A DNA stretch of 64,000 nt from Ursus arctos (GCF_023065955.2 NC_079873.1:6028566-6092565); one strand, 5' to 3'. Counted from the stretch's first letter, positions 35,584-47,544 are shown. Notes: generated by a model from the letters alone, not told the origin. Translations and numbers: made by a program.

Positions 35584-35724
35584 CTGAAATGAATGTACTT
35601 TCATCTTCAAAAATTAAACTGACAGCAATCATGCTAAGATCTACATCCTCAGCAAGGCTTAGAAACCCACGACGCATGTGGGGCCCATTAACCAAAAGAG
35701 CCTTAGCTTTGGGAATAAAAGTAT
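35584..35724 (-). CDS. Candidate internal exon (exon 2) of an unidentified secreted or membrane protein
   Basis: On the minus strand a pyrimidine-rich acceptor ('aaatctgtttgtttgcag') precedes base 35724 and the donor 'atttcag|gtatctg' follows base 35584. The 141 bases are exactly 47 codons long, with phase-1 introns on both sides. The translation has a balanced coding-like composition: it begins TFIPKAKALLVNGPHMRRG, continues through an acidic stretch (LAEDVDL) and a hydrophobic strand-like stretch (SMIAVSLIFEDE), and ends TFIS before a split Gly codon. It joins in phase to the leader exon at 36844-36805, where the split codon becomes Asp. No repeat overlaps it. I do not recognise the family. 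Cross-species conservation would decide whether it is real. Confidence 0.6.
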
Positions 35725-36804
35725 CTGCAAACAAACAGATTTAAGACACAAAGTTGTCCAATTTCCTCTGTCATGAGACTTCCTAAGAGCAAAGTTAAGG
35801 AGAAATTATGTTCATTATCTAAAATGTCTATCTGGCACCAAATCAGCATTGTGTCCCCATTGCCCCAGCAAACTCCAAGTTTTTATTTACTCTATGTATT
35901 TATTTATATCCCAGTTCTCTTCCCAAAGGATTTGAAAGACAGGGAAAGAAGCTGTCAAAGAGAAAGCCACGTTGTTTTTTCGTTGTTATGGTTTTCTATG
36001 ATAAGCCATTGCTGTGGTCCCTAAGATAGTGGAGAACCACCCGAAAAAGCAAAAGGGAAATGCAAGCATTACAGGAGACTACGCTGGCACAGAGGAAATC
36101 ACCCTTTCTGCAAAGACATGGCAGGGTCAAATGTATACCTCCCCCAGCTTGGGGAGGAGTGGGAACTGGGTGGGGGGATATGCCCAGGTGTCAGGCTTGA
36201 AGAAGCAACCAAAGCTTGAGTCATAAATGGAAGACAATAAGAAAATCATCATAGGAAGCATCTCTTGCTCTGTGCACTGTGGTTCTAAGGCTCATGAGAA
36301 AACAGGAGGTGTAGCCTTGAGCGTCGGCAAGGTGACAAAGCTAGCACTGTCCTCTCAGGGAAAGCAGAAAGCCTAGATGGCTGCCCCACCCATTAAACAG
36401 AGACGGAGAAAAAATATCCACTGATTCAGGGACAAACAGACTGGTCATCTCCCCAGCCCATGTCAAGCAGGAGAAAACAGTTGTCACCACCCACAGGAGA
36501 GCCAGGTCCCGCTGTGCTGAGTAGGTAGACTCCAGCTTTATTCATTTCTTGACTTGGAACCTAAAACCAAGAAATCACCATGAAAACTCAAGGGGGGCCA
36601 GCAGAAGCAAATATAATATTGCTCTGAAGGACACTTTCACAGCCCAGAGAGGGCACACAGAATAGCCTCATTATTTTTTAGAGGTCTTTTGAAGATGAGC
36701 TAAAGTAAAGGCACCACAGGAAAGATATTTGGCAAAAGAGAATTAGCAGCCTGAGGACAGACGATACCTCACACCATCTAAGACAGACAGTAAGAAACAC
36801 TTAC
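35725..36804 (-). other. Candidate first coding intron, 1,080 bp
   Basis: GT-AG interval between the two candidate exons on the minus strand, starting 'gtaagtgtttc' and ending 'tttgtttgcag'. It contains no recognised transposon. Frames within it on the plus strand (35773-36024, 36014-36226) have no coding character that I can support. Confidence 0.45.
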
Positions 36805-36844
36805 CTACAGAATTAAAGAGGAAGAAGAGAAACAATACTGCCAT
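36805..36844 (-). CDS. Candidate first coding exon: start codon and signal-peptide-like leader
   Basis: An ATG at 36844-36842 with G at -3 and G at +4 (favourable start context) opens a 40-base coding piece reading MAVLFLFFLFNSV plus one base. It ends at a near-perfect donor ('tctgtag|gtaagtg'). The leader is strongly hydrophobic (Leu/Phe-rich), as expected for the core of a signal peptide or a signal anchor, though it lacks a positive residue after Met. With exon 2 the junction gives MAVLFLFFLFNSVDTFIPK. The same frame stays open upstream, so the true 5' border of the exon is unknown; an AG after a T-run and A-run lies at about 36852. Gene identity is unknown. Confidence 0.5.
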
Positions 36845-36852
36845 AACAAGAC

Positions 36853-37435
36853 GCTTTTTTAAAAAAAAAAAAGCAGTTAGAGAAACCCTATGTAGAATTT
36901 TACAACTGCAGACGTGTCCACATACATAAATGCACATACGTTCATCTGAATAAAAAAATTCAGCTGAGAAATTGGAGGGGGCTTCAGTTTCCAGGAATAC
37001 AGGTTAGGTTCAACTCTGCACTGAAGACACCAAAAACCAGGATGGTTTATATGATCTAAAATCACCAGAAAACACGGGAAGGCCTCATGAGCCAGTGGGA
37101 GCCTCCCACACTGATTTTTAGATGAACATATGCAACTAGAGAAGAAAGCAGGTATCAGAACCAAACCCATTTGTGCCCTCATGTCATGAAGACCAGGGAT
37201 TCACTGCCGGCCTTTTGTCCCCAGGCCATGAAAAGCAGTGTCCATGACGGAAATCTGGTGGGGCTTATTGGAGACCCTGCCCTAAAATCTGGTATTCCTA
37301 AGGGCTACAGCCTTCAGATGGGAACAGGGAGCAGAGCATAGGAACACGACCACCCTCTCCCAAGCCAGAGGACTTGGATCTAAAAAGAAAAGAAAAGAAG
37401 GAAAGGTACACATGTGGACATTGTGGCCATTAAAC
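36853..37435. other. Unassigned sequence upstream of the candidate gene start
   Basis: This is where a 5' UTR or upstream exon of the minus-strand candidate would lie. I see no CpG-rich promoter, no TATA box that I would trust and no recognised repeat. Confidence 0.3.
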
Positions 37436-37439
37436 CACC

Positions 37440-38885
37440 CTGCATAACTCAAGAAGAAAGAGAAGGATAGCTTCTATCATCTTTCTGTTCAACACTGTTC
37501 TGCAAATCTTAGAAAGCCGACACGGCATTTTATATATACATACATACACACATATATACATATATATTCAAATCAAAAAAATTCTAGTTGAATCTACAGA
37601 CCAATTCTTGGAACTGACAAGGGAGTTTGGCAAGACTTTTGGACACAAGATCGAACTACAAACATGGCAAGAGTCCCTATATGCCACCAAAAATCAACTA
37701 GATAAAATATTAATCATCCCATTCACAATAGCAGCACAGTGTGAGTCACCCAGTCGTAGATAAAGGAAGTAGAAGGTCTATCAGAGAAAGTGATGAGGAC
37801 ATAAAAGAAGATCTAGTCATCTCACCCTAGGCAGTCAGGCCCTGAAAGATGGAACCTTACGTATGTGCGTGCATACAGCAGCTCTATTCATAATCGCCCA
37901 AGCCTGGAAGAGAAGAAATGCCCATGTGGTGAATGAATAGACAAAAGACAGACCATCTTTACAATGGAACACTACTCGGCAACACGTGAAATGAACGGTT
38001 AATACGCACAGAATCGTGGATGACCCCCCAAGGCCTTATGAGGAAAGAAGGCAGTCCTACCAGGCTACGTTCTGCTGTGACCTCATTTATAGCCATCCCC
38101 CAAGAGAAAAGTACAGTGTTGGAACACAGATCCGTGGCTGCAGGTGCTCGGGGTAGGAGCTTGTGAGTGCAAAGACACAGCATGAAGGAGTTCTGGGGAG
38201 GATGGAACTGTGGTGTATCCTGCTTGGGTGATGGCCACATGAATTGATACGTGTGTTCGATTTGACAGAACTGTGCACACTGAGTCAATTTTACTGTGTT
38301 AATGCAGAAAATCAAATGTAAAAGTATAAGAACAGTGTTTAAGAAGACCTTAAAAACTGTCTATGACGGGATGGGAAGATAATTCAATATGGTAAAGATG
38401 TCCTTTTCCCCAGGTTCATCTATAAAGTTAGTGGATTTAACAAAAACCCAGCAGAGTTTTATGAAATTTAACAAATGGATACTAAAATTCTGATGGAAGA
38501 ATAAAGACCTAGGTACAGCCTTCAGGAGATGATCTGAAAGATGAAGGACACATCCTATTACATACCGAGATGTCTTATAAATCTCTAGTAATTAGAACAA
38601 TTAGGAGGTGGTGCAGGGATAGATAGAGAGATTCTAAAGGAGTGACACAGTTATACCAGGAGCTTAATAAGTGGCTATTCATCTGTATAGATAGACAGGG
38701 GTAGGTACGGGGATAAAGATACACACAGAGAGATACATCCATACGCACATCTATTTAGGTCTCTATCTTTACCCTAGGCACAAAAATAAACTCAAGTGAC
38801 ACTGAAGTCCTAAATATGAAAAGCAAAACTTAAAAAAGAGAATGTAAAGAATTCCTATAAGTCAATAAAAAATAAACCAAAAAAA

Positions 38886-38924
<39 letters not shown>

Positions 38925-39068
38925 GCAAAGGATATGAAAAGTAAGCCCCAAACCGCCATGAGTGGAACAAAAATGAAAGCAATACAATTCTATTTCACGA
39001 CCATCAAAATGTGCAAAAATGTAAAAGTCTGGCATAGAGAATGTTGGAGAAGAAAAACAGGGAAACAG
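37440..39068 (+). mobile_element. Old L1 fragments (ORF2 and 3' UTR), plus orientation
   Basis: Decayed L1 sequence: 'aatcatcccattcacaatag' and 'gcagctctattcataatcgc' (ORF2 end), 3' UTR-like text to 38330, then ORF2 text again from 38360 ('taaagttagtggatttaaca', 'ggaagaataaagacctaggt') to about 39068. At least two overlapping insertions or a rearrangement are implied. A TA/TACA microsatellite lies at 37531-37570 and an (AAAT)n array at 38876-38923. Confidence 0.75.
38876..38923 (+). repeat. (AAAT)n microsatellite
   Basis: At least ten 'aaat' units in a row within the old L1. Confidence 0.95.
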
Positions 39069-39074
39069 ATTTTT

Positions 39075-39655
39075 TAATGAACTTTTTTAGAGCAGTTTTA
39101 GATTAGCAGCAAACTTTCAGAAAGCATAGAGAATTCCCATATACCAAATCACCATCACCATTAACAACCCGAGTCAGCGCGGTACTTTTGTTACAACTGG
39201 TGAACCAATATTAACATGTTATTGTTAAGTAAATGTTATAGTTTACACTACAGTTCACTCTTTGTGTTATACGTTCTCTGAGTCTTGACAAATGTATAAT
39301 GTCACATACCCACCATTACAATATCACACAGAGTAGTTTTGCTGACCCAGCATCCGCCGCATTGCACTGATCCGTCCCTTCCTCCTCCCCAACCCCCGGC
39401 AACTACTGACGTTTCAGTGTCTCTACAGTTTTGCCTTTTCCAGAACGTCATGTGGTTGGATCGTACAGTCTTTTCAGATTGGCTTTCACTTAGCAATATG
39501 CATTCATGCTTCCTCCATGTCTTTTATGGCCTCATAGCTCATTTCTTTATATCGCTGAGTAATATTCCATCGCGTAGATGGGCCAGTTTATGTTCTGTTC
39601 ACCTGCTGAAGAGTAACTGGGTTGCTTTGAATATCTGGCAACTGTGAATAAATGG
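39075..39655 (-). mobile_element. Old L1M, minus orientation (3' UTR and ORF2 end)
   Basis: 'agagcagttttagattagca', 'ttgttacaactggtgaacca', 'cttgacaaatgtataatgtc', 'ttttgccttttccagaacgt' and 'ctgagtaatattccatcgcg' follow the reverse strand of L1M 3' ends. Confidence 0.85.
39536..39571 (+). repeat. 36-bp segment duplicated at 41206-41241 (copy A)
   Basis: The stretch from 'agctcatttctttatatcgc' to 'attccatc' lies inside the minus-strand L1M and is identical to 41206-41241. Confidence 0.95.
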
Positions 39656-39689
39656 ACTTTTCATACAGCACTGGCAGGAAGACAAAATG

Positions 39690-39900
39690 CTACAACTACC
39701 TTGGGGATCAGCTGGCATGATCCAGTGCAGTCGAAGATGTGCACACACAGAACTCAGAATTTCCATTCCCGAGTAGACACCACACTGAAACTCTTGCAAG
39801 GAAACATACAGAAAAATGTTCATGAAACATGCTGTGGAATAGGGAAACCTGCAAACAAACTAAAAGTGTGCCAAGAAGCAAACTGGAATGGGACACAATT
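39690..39900 (+). mobile_element. Old L1 ORF2 fragment, plus orientation
   Basis: 'gaaactcttgcaaggaaaca', 'cagaaaaatgttcatgaaac' and 'caagaagcaaactggaatgg' resemble the L1 ORF2 C-terminal region. The 176-codon frame at 39644-40174 starts in this fragment and is judged a chance reading. Confidence 0.55.
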
Positions 39901-41830
39901 CTCCATGAGTCCTCTCGAATTTCTGCACATCCTGTCCACAGAAGCACTAACAGCTTCTGTCCTGGTCTGTGTGTTCAAGGGTGTCACACAGTGGACAGCC
40001 TCAGAAGACAAAGATCGCGTCTCCCTCTGGAGCGGTCTCGGCAGACTGGCTTACTGCTCATTACAGAAGACTCACGTCTTCTACGTGTGGGGTTCCTCAG
40101 CTGTGACACAGACCCACCGCGTGGGCAGCATCTGCAAGGACCCCTGCGTTACCCCTGAGGAACTCGAGGGGTGAGGACAACCAGTGCAGACGGGAGGCTC
40201 ATGGTGCACCAAAACTTAGATGGCAGCAAAAAGCTAAAATAAAAGGAGGGAGGCTACTGCTACTCTTTATTTGCTGCCCTGGTGTGAATATTCATACGTT
40301 TTATTGCAGAAACCTGAATGTAGCTGTGGTGAGCTTCCCTAGGCTGTGCTGGTGGTATGGGCTACACAGTGGCTGATACGCATACTTCACCTTTCAATAT
40401 CTGGAAAATTCTGAATTCCAAAAGCCCCTAGCTTTCAGGGTGGTGTAAGGAACTGTACTCTGAAAATATTCTCCTGAAATTTTGTATTTATTTCATCATT
40501 TAAGATATAAAAATGAAGGGGGGAAGCTCTAGCACTTTTTAACATGGAAAACCAAACGTGCATTGCAAAATACACAGGCTTCTGTACAAAACAGAGTAAA
40601 GAGAATACGGAGAGGGGCCTCAGAAGGGCCACATCAGCTCACTGTCTCTATCTAGTCTCAGAGTGGCAAGATAATCTGTCCCTTTTATACATTGTGGGGA
40701 GGACCATTCTGGAAATACTGACCCCTGGTTTTTGTAATTACGAGAGCATGTGCTGGGAAACAAAGATATTATTTCCAAACGTGGCAAGATAGGGTCACAC
40801 GAGATTTTCCCCGTAACTGTGAAAGAGCTCGTGCTGATTGCTGGTCCCATTGTTGCCTTTAAGACGCCTGCTTATTAAACTCATAACTGATCTTGAAGCT
40901 CCAGCTCCCCACATTGCTAACAGACTTGAGTACTCGTGTCCTGGAACAGGACGCCATTTATGCCCAACTTCACATGCTCTTCGCCGCACCAGTCCCCTCG
41001 GCCAGCCACTGCTGCAATCCCCAGCTCTTCAAGAGGCACTGATCTGCTGCATGCAACTTCTCCCGCCTCCCCTCAGCCCCATGCTGTGTCCCTCACCTGC
41101 CTTCTCTCTAAGGGCCTCTCCGCAGCGGCCGTGGTATGGGACAGTTTGGGAATCAGCTCACTCCCACGCAACGCAACCCAGAGATGCAGGGAGTGGCTGC
41201 CCCACAGCTCATTTCTTTATATCGCTGAGTAATATTCCATCAAGGGCAAATGCTTGATTGTTACGGTGGAAAACAACACATGCTGCCCCTTCTCATCCTG
41301 GCTGGTTGGTCCTGAGAAACCACAACGTTCCCATGACTTCACAGACAGACTCACAGCAACTTGTCCCCAGTGGCAGTGCTCAATGTGTGATAAATCATTC
41401 TTGAACTGGTATCACCTACCTTCCTGCCTGACCCACTCTGTCCCTGTCTCCTGCCCACGGGGGGTCACTCTCCTCCATAAACCATCCTCCGTAACCCTTC
41501 GTCTCAGGCTCATTCTTTGGGAAATGTAAGCCAAAGCAGATTTCATACCACTCTCACATTTCCAGGCCCAGATATTCTGGAAGAGGCTTCTTTCATAACT
41601 ACAGAAGTCGGTTAATCTCAGGAAATCAGGAAATCAAGGCGCTCTGTTGCTATGCATTTTTGTGCACCATTTTCTACCTAAGGCAGTGAAACTCTTCCTC
41701 CTGAAGACCTAGTTTCTTCCAAAGCACTTACCTGAAGTGCCCTCCTTGTGACTGACAAACCTATCTCAGCTTTGGTCAAACGACCCAAACTGATTAGTTA
41801 AAACATACCTGTGATTTCTGGACATTTTAT
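39901..41830. other. Unassigned, locally GC-richer sequence
   Basis: No gene is supported. 40850-41530 is richer in C and G than its surroundings and its end ('ccataaaccatcctccgtaa', 'cgtctcaggctcattctttg') resembles the terminus of an LTR, but I cannot assign it. A minus-strand donor 'cttcag|gtaagtgc' lies at 41731, behind an open segment of about 58 bases (peptide LGRLTKAEIGLSVTRRALQ). It could be an exon of the minus-strand candidate or chance. Confidence 0.3.
41206..41241 (+). repeat. 36-bp segment identical to 39536-39571 (copy B)
   Basis: Same 36 bases as copy A, in the same orientation, 1,670 bases away. The bases on either side do not continue the L1 match ('gctgcccac' before, 'aagggcaaatg' after). 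Confidence 0.95.
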
Positions 41831-42014
41831 TTTTTAAAGATTTGATTTATTTGAGAGAGTGCATGCACACGAGTGGGGGAGGTGTAGAGGCAGAGGGAGA
41901 AGCAGGTTCCCCGCTGAGCATGGATCCTCGAAGCGGGGCTCGATCCCAGGACCCCGGGATCATGACCTGAGCTAAAGGCAGATGCTTAACTGACTGAGCC
42001 ACCCAGGAGCCCCC
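41831..42014 (-). mobile_element. Can-SINE, minus orientation
   Basis: Reverse SINE from 'ttttttaaagatttgattta' to 'gagccacccaggagccccc', with the usual 'gatcatgacctgagctaaag' block. Confidence 0.93.
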
Positions 42015-42069
42015 TTCCATTTAACTTATGCCTTTTGCACACCGTTATTAATGTTAACTACACTTGCTA

Positions 42070-42262
42070 AGAGAGTAGACCTTAAAGGTTCTCACCACCA
42101 AAGAGAAATGGTAGTTACACGACATGATGGAGAAGTTTGCTAACACTTATAGTGGTAACCATATGGCAACATATAAGTGTATCAAATCCATTAAAGTTTG
42201 CATACCTTATACTTACACCATGTTAGATGTCAATTATATCTCAATAAAGCTGGAAAAATATA
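42070..42262 (+). mobile_element. Old L1M 3' end, plus orientation
   Basis: 'gagaagtttgctaacactta', 'atacttacaccatgttagat' and 'tcaattatatctcaataaag' are the typical L1M 3' terminus. Confidence 0.75.
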
Positions 42263-43500
42263 ATTTATGCCTGTCAGTAACAGATGTTTTGTTAGAGTGG
42301 GTTCCTGCTTTGCTTCTCTCCTCCCAGTGATGAGCTTTTGGCGGATTTATCTGACAGTGGTGACAGACGCCAACTAACTGCGGGCCTCAGCTTCCCTTCT
42401 GTGACCCAGAGGCAGAAATGAAGTCATTGACCTGCCATAGAAACAAAGCTCCTGGTCTGGACTCCCTCTGTATTCTCCTTAATGCCTTGCACGGTACAAA
42501 ACCAAATCCAAATAGCAGTAAGTAAACGACTCTAGCTGTCCCTCTCTGACCTTCCATGTCAACACTAATTTTAACTTTTCTTCCTGCCTTCAGCCACGTT
42601 CTGTGAAGCAATAAATAGAACTAAGTGTCTTTTTAGGACATTTTTATTGCGGCATATTTTTCCTGCCTCCTGCCACCTTATTATGTTATCTTGCCAAATG
42701 CCAGAGAAACATGAAACAGACGCTCCAAACAGGAGACATCACAGAGGGAATTTCCCTTCCAGCAACTATGACAAGGAAGCTCTCAGAATTCCACTTTGCG
42801 TGCCAGTCGTAGGATTCTGAGCCCTGAATATACAGTACAGGAAGAGGCTCGCGTGAAAAATGTAGGGTAAGTTGATTTCTGTGGAATAACACAGAATGAA
42901 AGAAACACAGCTTGGCAGTTACATTAAAAAAAGGAAATCAGAGGTCAAATGCCTCCAATTACAAATGCTGTCAGATAGTCTCCAAATTTCTTCATGGAAA
43001 TGGAAACAAATATGCAAAGTGTTGCTGGAATAAGTATCTATTTCTGCAATTTTTTTTCCTTGGGTGGCATGTCTACAATGCATTTCAAATGAGCTTTCTA
43101 TCTGATGTATTTAGTGCCGTAGGTTTCCATGCTGATATACACAGAAAGTCTTAACCCTACACTATGTGAGTAAGAAGAATGAGAATGAAAATAAGGACTG
43201 GAACACAGCAATTTATAAAGTCCTACTTGGTTCATTAAATATATTTAAGACAAAGGTACTGGAGTATTTGTAATCTGAGGGAACTCGGTGCCTCTTTTTA
43301 GAAATATAAGCAAGAACAATGAACAACACAGCTCACAGGCCTCCAGTTCAAGAATGCACACTTAGCACATACTTTATATCATCTCTCTCTTAGACTTCAT
43401 AAGTGATGGTAAATGAGTGATTAAAATAACAAATCCATGACAACGAAAAGTTTATGGTGCGAAGTTATTAACAGATGTGCGATTTCAACAAGATTCTAGC
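42263..43500. other. Unassigned non-coding sequence
   Basis: No transposon, exon or RNA gene could be supported on either strand. Confidence 0.4.
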
Positions 43501-43501
43501 T

Positions 43502-43728
43502 CAGGGTTTCTCAACCACAGCATAGCTGGCATCTGGGGCTGGGGAGTTCTATGCTGTGGGGCCGCCCTGTGCGTCACTGGACGCGCAGCAGCATCCCTGA
43601 CCTCTACCCACGAGATGCCAGGAGCACCCTGCCCTCACTCCCAATTGTAACAATCCAAACATCTCTGCAGACATTGTCACGTATCCCCTGGGGGCACACC
43701 ACCGGCTCTGGATAAGAACCACCGCTCT
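43502..43728 (-). mobile_element. MER20 (hAT-Charlie), minus orientation, near full length
   Basis: 'cagggtttctcaaccacagc', 'gacctctacccacgagatgc', 'catctctgcagacattgtca' and 'cccctgggggcacaccaccg' to 'aagaaccaccgctcta' give MER20 end to end in reverse. Confidence 0.9.
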
Positions 43729-43944
43729 AAAGACAGAGAGCAAACTGAGTCACACAGCTGAGGGAGAAGACACAGCCTAGAAGATCTGTAGATGGCATGG
43801 TGACGCAGGAGACAGGTGAGCCAGAGCAGAGCACTGAGGAGAGTTCAACAGGGATGCTACGCTGCACTGAAGAGGCAAGTACAGAAGGAGGGAAACGCAG
43901 GAACACGGGGACTGAGTGAAGGCATGCAGGCAGAAAAGCAGAAG

Positions 43945-44092
43945 CGCACACACGTGCTCTCTTCCGTGCACACACGCATTCTCTCATACGTGTATACACA
44001 AGCACACATGCATACACACACTTGTGCACGCACTCACCTTTTGTCTCTCTCACGCACATACCACATACATATACATACAGACTCTACAAGCA
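43945..44092 (+). repeat. Degenerate CA/CACG microsatellite
   Basis: Interrupted runs of 'cacaca', 'cacg' and 'cata' (for example 'cacacacttgtgcacgcact'). His/Thr-rich frames across it are artefacts. Confidence 0.8.
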
Positions 44093-45555
44093 GAAAAGTA
44101 TGCAGCCAAACACCCATTCCTGAGGTAAAAGAGAGTTCTCCTTTAACAAAACTGAATAAACAAGGAATGCTATCAGCTAGGAAAAATATCAAAATTCTAG
44201 CACTGGAACACCTGCCAACCCAAACTGAAGGCTGCCAGCCAGTAAGTATCTTCAAGGCATGGAGCCTTCAGCCTCCTTTCTGTTGCATAATGGGTTGAGC
44301 AAGAATCAAGAGGCATTTCAGGAAAGCCTGGATTGTGAAAGAGAAAGGTTCAGATAAAGAGAAACACTGAACACAACAGAAATGGAGATAAATGGGGGTG
44401 GTGTATTAAAGAGAAAAAATCAAATTGACATGCTCAGACACACTTAGGAAGACATTTCATTCAAAACAAAAATCAAAATCCTTCTAATAAGAAACAAATT
44501 TTAAAAATCAGAAAACAAGAGAATGCTGGAAATTTAAAAACATGAGAGCCAAAATGATAAGGTTAATCCAGAAGATGAAACTAACACAAATTCTTAACAA
44601 ATAACAGAGAAAACAGAGGAGGATATTTTCAAAGAAGTAATTTTTTTTAAAGTTTCCTAGAATTGACGGAAAGCAAGTGCCCCCAAAACAGAGGGGCCCC
44701 CACAGCACTGAAGAGGCTGGATAAAATGGTCATCACCCTGGCACAACCGTGAGAAATTCTACAAGTGATGATCTAATCTGCCATGTAAAAAACAAGCACT
44801 GACGCCTTCAAAGTTCTGATTACAAACCCAACATTTTATGCAACCTAGAAATGAAGTGTAAAAACAGAATAAAGACATTTCAGACTTGCAGGAACACAGA
44901 GAGTTTTCTCAAGCGACCCTCCTTAACCAGGGATTAGCGGTCACAAAATAAGTCAGTGAACCGAGAAGAACAAAAATTAAGATCCAAGAAACAACGGCAC
45001 CGACTCACAGGAGCAAAGAAAGGAAGTCCCAAGTGGACAGTTGTGAGTTTGTTTGGAACAAGCAATCAGTTGGTTGAGGCAGAAGGATGGAGGGAGAACA
45101 GCAAGGGGGGTTCTATAACAGTACAAGGAAGAGCCTAGGGACATGAGGAGGCCTGAAAACAGCAGAGTGACAGATGACGGTAAAAGCAGAGAAAACAGCA
45201 CTGGAGGAAAGCCTAACCCACTGCCCCTGTGTAGCGGGCTGACCCTACCCAATGTCAAGCTGGGGTTGAGAGGATGCTCTCACTTGGTCGAGAGATTACA
45301 GTTTTGTTACTCGATTGTAAAAGCTGAATTGATGTCTGCTCAATGAAGAGCTACAGACTCATTAGACATTTGGAAAAAGAGATGCAGCATGGCACAGATG
45401 AAAGGCAGGAACCAGAGAGAAATGAAGCTGGAGTCTATGAGCATCCTTCTGAAACCCATTCATCCAACCGGCTATGTGGCAAACTGCAACGACTGTTCTT
45501 TCCCCTGTACACTGGCTCCCAGGTCCACTCCCACATGTCTGTGCCCTGCTCTTCA
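44093..45555. other. Unassigned non-coding sequence
   Basis: A-rich DNA around 44430-44660 could be decayed L1 but is not clear enough to call. No exon supported. Confidence 0.35.
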
Positions 45556-45559
45556 CTAG

Positions 45560-45772
45560 AAGGCCTTACTATTCAGATAAGAGCATCTTCCAAGAACTTG
45601 CTACAAGTGAGGTTTCTAGCCCCATCCCACAACTGCTGAATGAGAAGCTGCATCTTATCCACATTGGGTTGAGGTCTGCGAGTTAGGAAGCCTTAATAAA
45701 TGTGCACTTTTTAAGCTTCTGATTTGTGGTAATTTGTTGCACAGCACTAGATAATCTAGATAACTAATACAA
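45560..45772 (+). mobile_element. LTR-like remnant, plus orientation
   Basis: The end 'cttctgatttgtggtaattt' and 'gttgcacagcactagataat' matches the 3' terminus of MaLR-type LTRs; the upstream text is too diverged to place. Confidence 0.5.
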
Positions 45773-46259
45773 CAACCCAAGATTAGGGAACAATCTGTAT
45801 TGGAAAGATGCACAAGAAAAAGGGCAGTAGGTGAAGTCTATGATCAACCCTCACAGAAAGAAGCCAGCAAACTGTCTAAATTTGCTACATCCAGAAGGAG
45901 GATTCTAAAACTACTGTTTCAGATATGGACTAATCAGATAGTAAAAGCAAAAATAATTTAAAAGTGAGCCTATGAATAGAGAGGGGCAGGGTTAAGGACT
46001 ATACTGTTTAATTACAAACATTTCATTACTCTGATGCTTTGACCATATAAAAATTCTACTTTTTAGTTCTGCATTTATAGATCAATTGACTCTTAATGTT
46101 AGCAGATATCTTAAAGGTCTCCTGGTCCCATGTCCCACTCAAAACAGGAAGCTATAGAATCTCAACCCTTTCTTGCATACGATTTTTGTCTGGGTACACA
46201 TTCCATCCCATAACACACCCATTCTAATGAGAGACAGCTCATTATTAGAAAGGATCTTT

Positions 46260-46481
46260 GGGGTACCTGGGTGGCTCAGTTGGTTAAGTGTCTGCCTTTG
46301 GCTCAGGTCATGATCTCAGGGTCCTGGGATCGAGTCCTGCTTTGGGCTCCCTGCTTAGTGGGAAGTCTGCTTCTCCCCGCCTCCCTCCCCACCCCCAGCC
46401 TTACCCCCTTGTGCTTTCCCTCCCCCTCTCTCAAATAAATAAATAAAAATCTTCTAAAAAAAAAAAAGAAGAAGAAGAAGA
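46260..46481 (+). mobile_element. Can-SINE, plus orientation, with GAA-rich tail
   Basis: Head 'gggtacctgggtggctcagt', CT-rich part, A-rich tail and a (GAA)n run at 46467-46485. Flanks 'agaaaggatc' (46247-46256) and 'agaaagtatc' (46482-46491) are an approximate target duplication. Confidence 0.94.
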
Positions 46482-47022
46482 AGAAAGTATCCATACGTTG
46501 AATCCAAAAACTACATCCATTTAACTTTTAAGCAGAACTCCCAGTTGTAACCCTTGGAGCCATAAGGAATACTTCTCCTCTTATTGCCAAACATCAACCC
46601 TTCAAATTATGGACAACATCTGTCACTCATCCTGCTAAATACTCTTTAGAGTAAGAGCCCCGATACATTTGGCATTTCTCCAGATGACATGATGCTCGGG
46701 TTCCTTTTAGCAACATGTTACCCCTCAGCATTTCTTAGTTTGGTAGTGTCTGACTTTAAAGTGGACCCCACAGCACCCCGTGAATGGCTTGACGTGGGCA
46801 GAAAAAGTGGGACAAGGATCTGCTCGATTTGCCTAAATGACACTCTGTGTTAGTCAGGTTCAAGCACAGTGGAATTCCTCAGGTCCTTTCCTCATGACCT
46901 TCTTTATTAACCCAATACTCCCTGAACATGGTCTGTTTTTAAACTAATAGTAAACCTGGCACTTTCCCCTGTTACATTTCATCATTTTCTGCCAATTATT
47001 TAAGGATTTTTTTGGAGTTTGG

Positions 47023-47222
47023 CAAATACTTACACAGGACTTCTTTGGTGGCAGACACTGAGCATGTCACCAATATTAAATCACTGGATCTTCAAAACAA
47101 CCCCATGAGGCAGGTGCAAATATCATCCACATTTTACAGATGCAGAGCTGCTGAATAATATGCCAAGATCCCTTAGCAAGCAGGGCTAGGATTTAATTCT
47201 CGGCAGGCCGGCCCTAGAGCAT
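47023..47222 (-). mobile_element. MIR, minus orientation
   Basis: 'aaaacaaccccatgaggcag', 'catccacattttacagatgc', 'tagcaagcagggctaggatt' follow the reverse of MIR. Confidence 0.85.
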
Positions 47223-47544
47223 CTTCTCTTGACGACTGCACCCAGCTGCCGCAGGAAGGAGTCTGAATCCCAATTCTGACGCCCCGTGACTGTGCCACGT
47301 CTGTGTGTCCCACCTCTGTGTTACCTGCAAAGCTGACAAACAGGCCTTCCATGCTTGCCTCCAAAATGGAAAGAAATCTTGAGGAGAGGGAGATCAGGGG
47401 AGACTCTTTTATAAGAACAAATCTGAAGAAAAGCTATGAACACCCAAACAGCACCCCGCCAGGGAGAATTTTCCCTTCTGCAAGACTTTGGGGAACCCTG
47501 CAGTCCTGGGGAGCATACATGCTCTGAGTTGTTGGCTGTAGATA

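Noticed and set aside
39644..40174. 176-codon plus-strand open frame, among the longest outside the main L1s
   Set aside because: Its first half overlaps sequence resembling the L1 ORF2 end in another frame, the rest has no known domain, and no splice or promoter context supports it.
43816..44298. 160-codon plus-strand frame, and a splice-like segment at 44082-44124
   Set aside because: The frame runs through a degenerate CA/CACG microsatellite, which removes stops by chance; the splice-like sites fall within or beside the repeat.
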